The notes: generated from the sequence alone by a model not told the origin. A DNA stretch of 53,750 bases from Planctomycetota bacterium (GCA_016795245.1 JAEUIA010000123.1:1-53750), one strand, 5' to 3'; shown: positions 9,672-18,572, counted from the first letter of the stretch. Translations and numbers: made by a program.

Positions 9672-11081
9672 ATGCACTGCATGCGGACCTCCTCCCACTC
9701 ACACTCAAGGCGCCTGCTGGCAAACTCACGCGCATCGCGGCGCGGGACCGCGATCATGCCGGCGTTGGTCCTCGTGGTGATGGTCGCGACGCTGAGCATG
9801 ATCTACATCCAGGTCAGCCTGGCGAAGAACAAGGAACAGCGTGTCTCGGTCGACTCGAAGCGCGCGTTCTACATGGCTGAAGCGGGACTGGCCGAGGGCT
9901 TCAACGGTCTGTGTCTGGGCAAGAGCGGCAACGTCGCATCCGAAGAGACGCCGGCCGAATTCGGGGGCGGACTGTTCTGGACCGTCGCCACGGAATTGGG
10001 CTCGGGCCGAGTCGCACTGCAGAGCACGGGCCTGTGTGGCGCGGGGCGTGCGACGCTGTCGTTGACTTGCGAACGCGACCCGGACACGATCGGCTCACTC
10101 GGCTTCTTCGGTGACCAGAACATCACTGTCGAGGAAGGGGCGCTGATCGACAGCTACGATTCGAGGCTCGGAGACTACGCCTCGCAGGCGCTGCTCGCAC
10201 CGGTGTCGGCGCTGGCTTCGATGGGAGCCAAGGTCGGTTGCAACAACGACATCACGGTGTCGGGGAGCAGGCTGCAGCCGAGCGTCATCTACGGCGACGT
10301 CAAGCCCGGTCCTGCTGGTACGCTGTTTCGAGTCGGGACCACGACGATCGTCGGTGCGATGGCGCCGAACGCCGCGCAGGTGACCTTTCCTCCCGTCAAA
10401 TTGCCGGACATTCCCGTAGTGCGCGACGTCATTGCCACCACCGCCGGTGCGACGCTGGTCGTGCCTAGCGGAAAGATGGGTGTGAGAGCGCTCAAGGCAC
10501 AGGACGGCGCGACGCTCGTGCTTACCGGCCCTTCCACCATCGTCGCGCGACGCATGGTCATCGGCGTGAACTCCGTCTTGAAGATCGACTCCAGAAACGG
10601 ACCGGTGAAGATCTACGTCATCGACGGGGTGAAGATGAACGGTTCGTCCGAACTGTCGACCATTGATTCAGACCCGCGCGGCGTTTCGATTCACATCGTC
10701 GCGAGCGTGCCTTCCGACCTCGACGAAGATGGAGCCGTCGACCCAGTGATCACGCTGGGTTCGGTTGGGAGCTTCCACGGGAGCATCTACGCGCCCGGCG
10801 CCGCGCTCGTGGTGCCGAGAGGACTCAATGCCTACGGCGCGCTCGTCGCCAAGAGCCTCACGATCAAACGCGGCGGCAAGCTGCATTTCGATCGCGCGCT
10901 GTTGGGTAGTGCGGACGAGGCCGCCGGAACTCCCAGGCTCCTGGGCTGGCACATCGTCGAACTGCCCGATGTCGCGTTGGTGAACCTGCGCTTCGACGCG
11001 GTCGTCGAGTTGAGGCGCAGAGGCCTCACGCCCCGAGAGCCCAAGGACGCGCACTTCGACATCGGCGTCACACCAGAGTGA
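9672..11081 (+). CDS. PilX-like minor pilin paralogue 3 of 3
   Basis: Third copy, 469 residues if started at the ATG at 9672; another ATG lies at 9681, and the frame stays open upstream to 9561. The later starts give a basic leader (SRASRRGTAIMP) like those of copies 1 and 2, which is why I chose them. The helix, SKRAFYMAEAGLAEGF and the LLGWHIVELPDVALVNLR ending are all present. Unlike the others it has a cysteine in GCNNDITVSG (GGNSDI in copy 1). It is separated from copy 2 by the HEAT gene and a 155-bp gap that may hold an internal promoter or be untranslated. It closes the operon. Confidence 0.82.
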   Translation: MHCMRTSSHSHSRRLLANSRASRRGTAIMPALVLVVMVATLSMIYIQVSLAKNKEQRVSVDSKRAFYMAEAGLAEGFNGLCLGKSGNVASEETPAEFGGGLFWTVATELGSGRVALQSTGLCGAGRATLSLTCERDPDTIGSLGFFGDQNITVEEGALIDSYDSRLGDYASQALLAPVSALASMGAKVGCNNDITVSGSRLQPSVIYGDVKPGPAGTLFRVGTTTIVGAMAPNAAQVTFPPVKLPDIPVVRDVIATTAGATLVVPSGKMGVRALKAQDGATLVLTGPSTIVARRMVIGVNSVLKIDSRNGPVKIYVIDGVKMNGSSELSTIDSDPRGVSIHIVASVPSDLDEDGAVDPVITLGSVGSFHGSIYAPGAALVVPRGLNAYGALVAKSLTIKRGGKLHFDRALLGSADEAAGTPRLLGWHIVELPDVALVNLRFDAVVELRRRGLTPREPKDAHFDIGVTPE

Positions 11082-11174
11082 CGCACCAGCGGCTGCCGTG
11101 AATGGTCGCGGCGTGTGCCGGCGAGAAAGCGACCTGCTGGCAGTGTGTAGAGAGCATCGGACGGCGGCGCACCT

Positions 11175-11187
11175 GGAAGTTTTTTCC
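11175..11187 (+). promoter_or_regulatory. Shared 13-bp motif upstream of the signalling operon
   Basis: GGAAGTTTTTTCC, inside the small palindrome CTGGAAGTTTTTTCCAG (11173-11189), lies 69 bp before the HAMP-like gene. The same 13 bases recur, in the same orientation relative to the gene, upstream of the EAL-domain gene (17438-17450). An A/T tract of this kind is rare in this GC-rich DNA. A binding site or promoter element is inferred, not shown. Confidence 0.35.
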
Positions 11188-11255
11188 AGCCTCAAGAGCG
11201 GGGGGTCCGACGGTCGATCCGACTACGTTCGAGAGCCCCTTGCCGCGAGAACGTC

Positions 11256-11732
11256 ATGCGCCCCTACAAGCGTCGCCAGAAACTCATCCAGCCCAAACTC
11301 CAGTTGCGTCTGACCATGACGTTTCTAGGCGTGGGTCTGGTCGCACTGGTCCTTCAATTCATCCTGTTCGCCGCCACCATCTCCGCGCTGGCGGCTGAGC
11401 TGCCGCAGGACGGACCCTTGTTGATGGAGCGCATCCCGAGCTACACGCTGGCGGTGCTCGGCATCACCATGTGTGTGCTGTTCCCGCTGACGATTACGGT
11501 CGGCATCCTGGCGACATTCCGCATCGCCGGTCCGCTCTATCGCTTCGAACAACATTTGAAAGCCATCGCTCGCGGGGAGGACCCGGGCGAATGTCGCATC
11601 CGAACTGGGGATCAGCTCCAGGAGTTTTGCGCGATTCTCAATGCCGCACTCACGGCGCTGAAGCAGCGCAGCGTCGCGCCGAACGCGGACGCGAAGACCT
11701 CAAAGGAACGTGAACTCGAGTCAGCCGCCTAG
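11256..11732 (+). CDS. Two-helix membrane protein with HAMP-like segment
   Basis: A 158-residue protein with two membrane helices (about 21-45 and 64-86). After the second comes a HAMP-like linker: the conserved Pro in IAGPLYRFEQHLKAIARGE, then residues up to LNAALTALKQR that continue as a coiled coil. It has no catalytic domain. It lies 17 bp before the histidine kinase gene and is probably in the same transcript, so it may be an accessory sensor or a partner in signal transfer across the inner membrane. The start ATG at 11256 is the first plausible one. The exact function is not known. Confidence 0.75.
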   Translation: MRPYKRRQKLIQPKLQLRLTMTFLGVGLVALVLQFILFAATISALAAELPQDGPLLMERIPSYTLAVLGITMCVLFPLTITVGILATFRIAGPLYRFEQHLKAIARGEDPGECRIRTGDQLQEFCAILNAALTALKQRSVAPNADAKTSKERELESAA

Positions 11733-11749
11733 GAGTCGGGACCTCCTCC

Positions 11750-13762
11750 ATGTCCCTGCGCTCGAAAATCGTCATCCTGCTGTCAGCAGTCGTGCTGGCC
11801 TATGCAGGACTCGACCACCTCATGCAACGCGTGGTGGTCTATGACAAGTTCGTCGAGCTCGAGCGCACGATGGCCCAGAAGGAGGTCACACGCGTGAGCG
11901 ACGCGATCCAGCGTGAAGTGACGCTGCTGACCCGTGACTGTCTGGGTCTGGCCGACGCCGAGAAACTGAAGGCTGCGTTCTTCGTCCGCGCCAAGGCCGA
12001 AATCCAACTCCAGGACGAACTGGCGCTCTTGCCACGGGACACCCTGGGTCTGGCTGCGGCCGAGAAACTGAAGGCTGCGTTCTTCGATCGGACCAAGGCC
12101 GAGTTCGAAGCAGCTCTCCCGCCCAGCCAGCTCGCGCAAAATTCCGTGCAGCTCGTCTGTGTGTGTGATGCCAAGGGGAACATCCTGTACTCGCGCGTGC
12201 GCGATTGGGTGCGTGACAGCGAGATCTCGCTCCAGGGGTTTCGTCTCGGGGAAAATCTCGTCAGGGAAGCGCTGATCTCGGATGAGTCCAATCCGCTGGT
12301 GCTCCAAGGCGTCGTCGACACGAATCGTTCGATCCTCATGGCCTCATCGTGCCCGATCATCGAGCGGCTTCCCGACGGATCCGGTCGCACGCTCGGCGCG
12401 CTGGTCATCGGACGGTTCTTGAATTCCATGGTCGATATGCTCGCCGCGCGCACGAGCGTGCCCTTCGAAGCCTGGTCGACGTCGAGCGACGCGCTGCCTG
12501 ACGATGCACGCACGCACCTGAACGCGGCCTCGGATCCCGAGAATCCGCTGCTGGTCGAAATCGACGACGACCGCTTGAGCGCGTACTGGACCGTGCACGA
12601 CGTCCGCCACAAACCGACCTTGATGATGCGTGCCGACTTCGAACGTCCGATCACGGCCAAGGGCAGTGCGGCGGTGCGCTACGCGCTGGTCTCGACCATC
12701 GCCGCCGGATTGCTGCTGATGCTCGTGCTCCTGAACCTGGTTCAGCGGACCGTGCTCGAGCCGCTCGGCCAGCTCACTGCATACGCCGTCAACATCGGCA
12801 ACAGCGACGAATTCACCAAGCGCATCCGCTCGGACCGCCAAGACGAAGTGGGCATCCTGGCGCGTGAATTCGACGGCATGATCGAGCGCGTGGCCGAGTC
12901 GCGCGCCGCGCTGGTGGAGACCGCGCGCGCCGCCGGTATGTCGGAAATCGCCACCGGCGTCTTGCACAACGTCGGCAACGTGCTCAACAGCGTGAACGTC
13001 TCGGCCCGTATCGCGGCGGAAAAGGCCCGCGGGACGTCCACCACCGACCTGAAAATGGTCATGGAGACGCTGCGCCCGACCGCCAAGGACCTCGGGGCGT
13101 TCATCCAGAACGACCCGCGCGGCAAACACCTGTTCCCGTTGCTCGATTCGCTCGCGGACAGGATCGCCGACGAGCGCATGGTCATGATCCAGGAACTCGA
13201 AGCGCTCAGCGAGGGCATCGACCACATCAAGGAACTCGTTCAGTCGCAGCAAGGCTACGCCGGCCGCGCTGGCGTGCGCGAAGCCGTGTCCCTCGCGAGC
13301 CAGATCGAGTCCGCGATTTCGATCACCAGTCAGGCCGCGTCGGCGACGACAGCCGTGCAGGTCATTCGTGAATTCGACGACATCGAACCCATTCCGGTCG
13401 ATCGTCACCGCTTGATGGAGATTCTCGTGAACCTCATCCAGAACGCGCGGCAATCCGTCCTCGAGTTCGGCTCCATGCCGGCGCGTGTGACGGTGCGCAT
13501 CAAGAAGCTGCCGCTCAACCGCGTGCGCATCGACGTGACGGACAACGGTGTCGGGATCGCGCCTGAGAATCTTGCGCGCGTGTTCACGCACGGTTTCACG
13601 ACCAAGAAGAACGGTCACGGCTTCGGCTTGCACGCCTCGGCCAATGCCGCCACGGAGATGGGCGGCAGTCTTTCGGCTCACAGCGAGGGCAAAGGTCTGG
13701 GTGCGACCTTCTCGCTCGAGCTTCCATTGCCGGTCCTCGTGGCCGCAGGAGCAACGTCATGA
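11750..13762 (+). CDS. Membrane sensor histidine kinase
   Basis: A 670-residue kinase. Order: N-terminal membrane helix (about 7-22), a periplasmic CHASE4-like sensor (about 35-300), second helix (about 308-330), HAMP (about 332-385), a phosphoacceptor helix with GVLHNVGNVLNS (His406), and a HATPase domain with NLIQNARQS, DNGVGI and HGFGLHAS. The H-box is the LHNVGN type rather than the common SHELRTP. The sensor contains a tandem duplication of about 34 residues (GLADAEKLKAAFF / GLAAAEKLKAAFF, period 102 bp from about 11942). The gene overlaps the following hybrid kinase by four bases (ATGA), so the two are translationally coupled and probably form one phosphorelay. Confidence 0.9.
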   Translation: MSLRSKIVILLSAVVLAYAGLDHLMQRVVVYDKFVELERTMAQKEVTRVSDAIQREVTLLTRDCLGLADAEKLKAAFFVRAKAEIQLQDELALLPRDTLGLAAAEKLKAAFFDRTKAEFEAALPPSQLAQNSVQLVCVCDAKGNILYSRVRDWVRDSEISLQGFRLGENLVREALISDESNPLVLQGVVDTNRSILMASSCPIIERLPDGSGRTLGALVIGRFLNSMVDMLAARTSVPFEAWSTSSDALPDDARTHLNAASDPENPLLVEIDDDRLSAYWTVHDVRHKPTLMMRADFERPITAKGSAAVRYALVSTIAAGLLLMLVLLNLVQRTVLEPLGQLTAYAVNIGNSDEFTKRIRSDRQDEVGILAREFDGMIERVAESRAALVETARAAGMSEIATGVLHNVGNVLNSVNVSARIAAEKARGTSTTDLKMVMETLRPTAKDLGAFIQNDPRGKHLFPLLDSLADRIADERMVMIQELEALSEGIDHIKELVQSQQGYAGRAGVREAVSLASQIESAISITSQAASATTAVQVIREFDDIEPIPVDRHRLMEILVNLIQNARQSVLEFGSMPARVTVRIKKLPLNRVRIDVTDNGVGIAPENLARVFTHGFTTKKNGHGFGLHASANAATEMGGSLSAHSEGKGLGATFSLELPLPVLVAAGATS

Positions 13763-15567
13763 ATCCCGAACCGAATCGGCGCATTCTGCTCGTCGACGAC
13801 AACACGGCCATCCACGAGGACTTCCGCAAGATCCTATCCGAGAGTCCGGTCAAGGATGCGCAGCTGAAGGACGCGATGGCCGGGTTCTTCGGCGCGGCCA
13901 AGGCCGTCGGCGCCAAACCCAAGTTCGAACTCGACTCGGCTTTCCAAGGCCAGGAAGCATTGAAGAAGGTCGAGGCGTCCATCGCCGCTGGTCGCCCCTA
14001 CGCGATGGCCTTCGTCGACGTGCGCATGCCGCCCGGTTGGGACGGGATCGACACGATCGCGCGCTTGTGGGAAGTCGATCCCGAATTGCAGGCCGTCGTG
14101 TGCACGGCGTACGCCGATTACTCGTGGGACCAGATGATCGCCAAGCTCGGCTACAGCGACCGCTTGCTGATCTTGAAAAAGCCGTTCGACCCGCTCGAAG
14201 TGCAGCAGATCGCGACCGCGCTCACGGAGAAGTGGAATGCAGGCGCGCGTGAGAAGGCGCGCTTCGAAGAGGCGCGTGCGGCCGAGCAGGAGGCCAAGGC
14301 CTACGCGGCCTCGCTCGTGATGACGAACCGCGCCCTGGAGACGGCTCGCGCCGGCGCCGTTGCGGCCGCGCAGGCCAAGACCGAGTTCCTGGCGAACATG
14401 AGTCACGAACTGCGCACGCCGATGATCGCCGTTCTCGGACACGCCGACCTGCTGTCGGACCGTGAAATGGGCGAAGACGAACTGCAGGAGCACATCTCCA
14501 CGATCCGCGAGCAGGGGATGCAACTCCTGTCGCTGCTCTCCGACATCCTGGACATCGCCTCTTGCGAAACCGGGCGCATCACGATCGAAGCGGCGCCGTG
14601 TTCCGTCCGCACCATGCTCAACGAGGTCCGCGAGCGGTTCATGCCGCGTGCCGCCGCAAAATCACTCGGACTCACTGTCGTCTGCGCCGACTCCGTACCG
14701 CGCATGGTGTCGTGTGACGTCGCGCGTCTGCGGCAGGTCATGCAGCACCTCGTGGGGAACGGGATCAAGTTCACCGACAAGGGCACGGTCAAGATCTCCG
14801 CTTCGCTGACCGCTGGTGCGGATTCGGAAGCTGGGCGCTTGCGCATCTCCGTCGAGGACACGGGTGTAGGCATCACGAGCGAGCAGCGCAGCCGTTTGTT
14901 CGAGGCCTTCGCACAGGCGGACGGATCACTCACGCGTCGTCACGGTGGCGCGGGTCTGGGGCTGGCGCTCTCACGACGCCTCGCGCAGACCATGGGCGGT
15001 GACCTGGACGTCGAGAGTCAACCCGGAAAAGGCAGCCGTTTCACGCTCACGATCCCGGTCCAAAGCTGCGAGATGAACGAGCCGCCTGCACCCTTCGCCT
15101 CGAAGGCCTCCAGCGAACCTGAGCCGCGCCTGCGAGCGCGCGTCCTGTTGGCTGAAGACGTCGTCGCGACGCAACGGCTGTACTCGTTGTACCTGCGCCG
15201 CGCCGGTGCGGACGTCGACGTCGCTGACAACGGCAAGATCGCGGTTGACCGCGTGACGGAGTCCATGCGCGAGGGGCGGCCTTACGACCTCGTGTTGATG
15301 GACATGCAGATGCCGGTGATGGACGGATACACCGCGACGCGCGAGCTGCGTTCGGCCGGATTCCGCGGCCCGATCCTCGCGGTGACGGCGCACGCTCTGA
15401 CGGGCGACCGCGAGAAGTGCATCGACGCGGGCTGCGACGACTACGTCACCAAGCCGACGGATCGCGACCAGCTCGTGGCGGTCAGCAAGCTGTGGATCGC
15501 GAAGAGCATTCCGCCCGCGTTGCCCGCGGGAGCGGACGCCAAGTCAAGGATTCAGAATCCCACGTAG
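13759..15567 (+). CDS. Hybrid response regulator / histidine kinase (REC-HisKA-HATPase-REC)
   Basis: A 602-residue cytoplasmic hybrid kinase. The first receiver (1-150) has the D-D pair at 13-14 and the phosphoacceptor D87 in FVDVRMPPGWDG. A coiled coil (165-205) leads to the HisKA helix with MSHELRTP (His216), then a HATPase domain with VGNGIKFTDKG, EDTGVGI and GGAGLGLALS. A second receiver (about 458-590) has VLLAEDV, D515 in LMDMQMPVMDG and the late lysine in YVTKPTD. No membrane segment or DNA-binding domain is present. Starting on the last codon of the membrane kinase, it probably takes the phosphate from that protein; the final output is not in the window unless it is the neighbouring EAL protein. 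Confidence 0.9.
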   Translation: MNPEPNRRILLVDDNTAIHEDFRKILSESPVKDAQLKDAMAGFFGAAKAVGAKPKFELDSAFQGQEALKKVEASIAAGRPYAMAFVDVRMPPGWDGIDTIARLWEVDPELQAVVCTAYADYSWDQMIAKLGYSDRLLILKKPFDPLEVQQIATALTEKWNAGAREKARFEEARAAEQEAKAYAASLVMTNRALETARAGAVAAAQAKTEFLANMSHELRTPMIAVLGHADLLSDREMGEDELQEHISTIREQGMQLLSLLSDILDIASCETGRITIEAAPCSVRTMLNEVRERFMPRAAAKSLGLTVVCADSVPRMVSCDVARLRQVMQHLVGNGIKFTDKGTVKISASLTAGADSEAGRLRISVEDTGVGITSEQRSRLFEAFAQADGSLTRRHGGAGLGLALSRRLAQTMGGDLDVESQPGKGSRFTLTIPVQSCEMNEPPAPFASKASSEPEPRLRARVLLAEDVVATQRLYSLYLRRAGADVDVADNGKIAVDRVTESMREGRPYDLVLMDMQMPVMDGYTATRELRSAGFRGPILAVTAHALTGDREKCIDAGCDDYVTKPTDRDQLVAVSKLWIAKSIPPALPAGADAKSRIQNPT

Positions 15568-17343
15568 TCCGCTGCTGCTGCCGGGCTTGGCTCCCAAGAA
15601 GTCAGGGAAACCGGCGCGCACCAGCGGCGCGATCTCCTCGGGCGGCACCGCGCGGCTGAACAGGAAGCCCTGGGCTTGATCGCAGCCGAGCGCACGCAAG
15701 AGGCTCAGCTGGCTGCGCGTCTCGACGCCTTCGGCGACGACCGTCAAGTTCAGGCCTTTGCCCATCAAGACGATCGAAGTCGTCAGCGTCGAATCCTGCT
15801 CACTCGTGAGCATGTCGCGAATGAAGCTCTGGTCGATCTTCAGCGTGTCGATCGGGAAGCGCTTGATGTAGTTCAGGCTCGAGTAGCCGGTGCCGAAGTC
15901 GTCGATGGCGAGGCCGATGCCCAACGCCTTGAGGTTCTCGAGCAGCTTGACGGTGCTGTCGCCCTTGTGCAGCAACATGCTCTCGGTCAGCTCCAATTCC
16001 AGACCGCTAGCCGGCAGTTGCGCATCGTCCAGCGCGCGGCGCACGACGCCGACCAGGTCGGTCTCGCGGAATTGCGCGGGCGAGAGGTTGACGGCCATCG
16101 AGATCGGCTCCAGGCCGTCGGCGCGCCAGCGCGCATTCTGTCTGCAGGCTTCGCGCAACACCCATTCGCCGATCGGCAGGATCAGCCCCGACTCCTCGGC
16201 GATGGGGATGAAGTGTGCGGGCGACACGAGGCCCAACTGCGGATGCTTCCAACGCAGGAGCGCTTCGACGCCGACGATGCGGCTCGTGCCGATCGCGATG
16301 CGCGGCTGGTAGTGGATGAGCAACTGACCGCGATCGAGCGCGTGTTGCAAGTCCGCTTCGAGGCTCAAGCGCTCGAAGATCACCTGGTTCATCTCCGGGC
16401 GCGCGAAACGAATCGTGCCCTGGCCTTCGGCGCGCGCCGCCAGCATCGCAGAGCGCGCGGACGAGATCAGCGTCTCGGCTCGCTCACCGTCTTCGGGGTG
16501 GGCCGCGAGGCCGAAGCTGGTCGGAATTCGGACGCGGTGTTCACCGATGTCGATCGCCTGCGCGAGCAAGTGCTGCAGCCGGCGCGCGATCTTGTAGGCG
16601 TCTTGCGCGCGCTCCAGCCCAGCGAACGTGACGGCGATCTCGTGATCCGAGATCAGCGCCGCCTGAGCGGCCTGTTCCTCGCCCTCGGCCTGGCTGACGT
16701 TGTCGCGACTGCGCAGGCCGTCTTTCAGGCGTTGGATGGTGATCTGAACAGCGCGTCGGCGTGCGTCCGCAGCGACCGTCGCGGGCGCGGAAAACTCGTG
16801 ATCCACGCTGAGGTACATCAGCGCGACATGGCCCTTGCCCGTGCGCGCCGCTCCCAACTTGCCTTCGAGCCGCGCGACGAACGTGTCGTAGGCCAGCAGG
16901 CCGTGGTGATTGGCGTCATCGCGCTGCGCCGCACCGTCGAAGGTCAGGCGTTCCACGGCGCGTTCCGCACGCGAGCAGCGCAGTGCGAACTCGACGCGCG
17001 CGCGCAACAAGGCGCCGTGCAACGGCGGAACGATGCAATCGCTCGCACCGGCTGCCAGCGCCTGGTCGACGCCGTTCGGTAACGTCAAGACGAGCACGGG
17101 CGTCCTGCAAGCCACTGTGAGTGCGCGCACCCATTCGAATGCGCCGGTGAGATTCGCGTCGATGAGAACGAGATCGGGCCGCGTGTCGAGCGTGAACGAA
17201 CTCGCTTCGGTGACCGTGTCGCACTCGATGACGTCGTAGTGTGCGGCGGTTAGCCCTTGCCCGATGTCGAAACGGACGGCTTCGTCCGCTGCGACGACGA
17301 GAATGAGCGGCAGCGAATTCGGCGTCGGTCGATCAGGAGTCAC
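15544..17343 (-). CDS. REC-like, degenerate GGDEF, EAL domain protein (c-di-GMP phosphodiesterase)
   Basis: A 599-residue protein. Residues 10-130 resemble a receiver with the phosphoacceptor position (LVLIDANL), but the early acidic pair is reduced (VAADEA). Residues 150-320 are a GGDEF-like domain whose signature is replaced by SDHEI, so it is probably not a cyclase. Residues 335-590 are an intact EAL domain: VEALLRWKHP, VNLSPAQF, ELTES, IDDFGTGYSSL, IDQSF, AEGVET and QGFLFSR, so c-di-GMP hydrolysis is likely. The start is GTG at 17343. The last 24 bases overlap the end of the convergent hybrid kinase gene. A regulatory motif shared with the kinase operon lies upstream. Confidence 0.88.
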   Translation of the reverse strand: MTPDRPTPNSLPLILVVAADEAVRFDIGQGLTAAHYDVIECDTVTEASSFTLDTRPDLVLIDANLTGAFEWVRALTVACRTPVLVLTLPNGVDQALAAGASDCIVPPLHGALLRARVEFALRCSRAERAVERLTFDGAAQRDDANHHGLLAYDTFVARLEGKLGAARTGKGHVALMYLSVDHEFSAPATVAADARRRAVQITIQRLKDGLRSRDNVSQAEGEEQAAQAALISDHEIAVTFAGLERAQDAYKIARRLQHLLAQAIDIGEHRVRIPTSFGLAAHPEDGERAETLISSARSAMLAARAEGQGTIRFARPEMNQVIFERLSLEADLQHALDRGQLLIHYQPRIAIGTSRIVGVEALLRWKHPQLGLVSPAHFIPIAEESGLILPIGEWVLREACRQNARWRADGLEPISMAVNLSPAQFRETDLVGVVRRALDDAQLPASGLELELTESMLLHKGDSTVKLLENLKALGIGLAIDDFGTGYSSLNYIKRFPIDTLKIDQSFIRDMLTSEQDSTLTTSIVLMGKGLNLTVVAEGVETRSQLSLLRALGCDQAQGFLFSRAVPPEEIAPLVRAGFPDFLGAKPGSSSGLRGILNP

Positions 17344-17437
17344 GGGGGGGTCTCATCTCACGCACATGAGAGCGCCGCAGCCGCTCCCGGGTAGGGAGAT
17401 ATCGACCCCCGGCGCGCGCGCCTTGACGCACCCGATA

Positions 17438-17450
17438 GGAAAAAACTTCC
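17438..17450 (-). promoter_or_regulatory. Shared 13-bp motif upstream of the EAL gene
   Basis: On the minus strand this reads GGAAGTTTTTTCC, identical to 11175-11187 and placed about 95 bp before the GTG start of the EAL-domain gene. Both copies are followed by a G-run plus GTC (GGGGGTCGAT here). A common regulator or promoter class for the two signalling units is inferred. Confidence 0.35.
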
Positions 17451-17460
17451 GAGCGTGCTC

Positions 17461-18477
17461 TCAGACGCGCGAGTGCAGTCGGCGCGTCACTTCGGCCGTG
17501 AACTCGGTGCACGACAGCTTGCCGCCGATGTCGCGCGTGGAGCGACCTTCGCGGATGGATTCGAGAATGGAGTTCTGCACCAGCTTGCCGGTTTCGACCT
17601 CGCCCACGTGTTTCAGCAGGTTCGCCACCGAAAGCAGGGCCGCCGTCGGGTTCGCGAGATCCTTGCCCGCGATATCCGGCGCAGTCCCGCCAGCGGGATC
17701 GAACATGGCGGTCGTGATCTTGCCCTCGGCGTCGAAGGCGTAAGACGAACTGTCGCCGAGGCCCACCGATCCGACCAGGCCGCAGGCGGCGTCGGAGAGG
17801 AAATCGCCGTATTCGTTCGGCGTGACGATGACGGCGTAGCGCTCGGGCCTCATCACGATTCCGGCCAGCAGCGAATCGAACAATTCGCGGCGGTAGGGGA
17901 TGCGCGGGAACTCGTGGCTGATCTCGCTCACGGCCTCTTCGAACAGGCCGTCGGTCGCTTGTTGAATGGTGTACTTGCTCGCGGAGACGACGTGCGTGCC
18001 GCGGCGTTCGGCCAGGCGAAAGGCGAAGCGCGCGGCGCACAGGCTGGGCGTGCGTTCGATCACGCGCACGCTGACCGCGGTCTCGAAATTGATGCGCCGG
18101 CCGGGGTCCTCGTAGGTGCCGCCGGTCGCGACGCGCACGAGATCGAAATCGAGCGTCTTCTTGAAGTTGTTGACGATGCCGTCGATTGTCGCCACCGGCC
18201 GATGGATCACCGCGAAGTCGCACAGGTCGCGCAGGAACTTGTTGGGCGAATCGGTCGTCGTCGCGGTCGGATACTTGATCGACACGCGGTGCTGTTTCAT
18301 CAGGATCGCCGCTTCGTCGTACAGAGCGGTCCCGCGGCGGCGGCGATTCTCCTCCGACAGGTCGACGGGCAGGAACTCCAGCCGGCAGGGCAGGGACTGG
18401 GCGAGGGTGTGGACGCTTCGGCTGAGTTCGGCGGAAATGCCGTCTCCGAGGAGTTCGACGACTGTGTAGGTCTTCAT
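17461..18477 (-). CDS. Isocitrate/isopropylmalate dehydrogenase-family protein
   Basis: A 338-residue NAD(P)-dependent beta-decarboxylating dehydrogenase family protein (ICDH/IPMDH/tartrate DH group). Seen: N-terminal VVELLGDGISAEL, the acidic substrate/metal loop (NEYGDFLSDAACGLVGSVGL) and the coenzyme loop GGTAPDIAGKDLANPTA. Several core positions are unusual: the normal N-V-R-P turn is I-H-R-P, and the K-x-N of the catalytic lysine region is K-Y-T in SASKYTIQQATDGLF. A housekeeping isocitrate or 3-isopropylmalate role is therefore doubtful, and a different 2-hydroxyacid substrate is likely. It is monocistronic by its spacing, with the lipoprotein gene divergent 95 bp away. Confidence 0.8.
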   Translation of the reverse strand: MKTYTVVELLGDGISAELSRSVHTLAQSLPCRLEFLPVDLSEENRRRRGTALYDEAAILMKQHRVSIKYPTATTTDSPNKFLRDLCDFAVIHRPVATIDGIVNNFKKTLDFDLVRVATGGTYEDPGRRINFETAVSVRVIERTPSLCAARFAFRLAERRGTHVVSASKYTIQQATDGLFEEAVSEISHEFPRIPYRRELFDSLLAGIVMRPERYAVIVTPNEYGDFLSDAACGLVGSVGLGDSSSYAFDAEGKITTAMFDPAGGTAPDIAGKDLANPTAALLSVANLLKHVGEVETGKLVQNSILESIREGRSTRDIGGKLSCTEFTAEVTRRLHSRV

Positions 18478-18572
18478 GGGTCTTGTGCGCTTGAACGGGA
18501 AGTTTCGAGCCCCTTACTGTAACTCAAGTTCCTGGAGCCAAGAATGAGGCCCGGAGAGATATCGTTTCGACC

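Noticed and set aside
15676..17082. Plus-strand open frame of 468 codons opposite the EAL gene
   Set aside because: Composition is shadow-like and the EAL protein is complete on the other strand.
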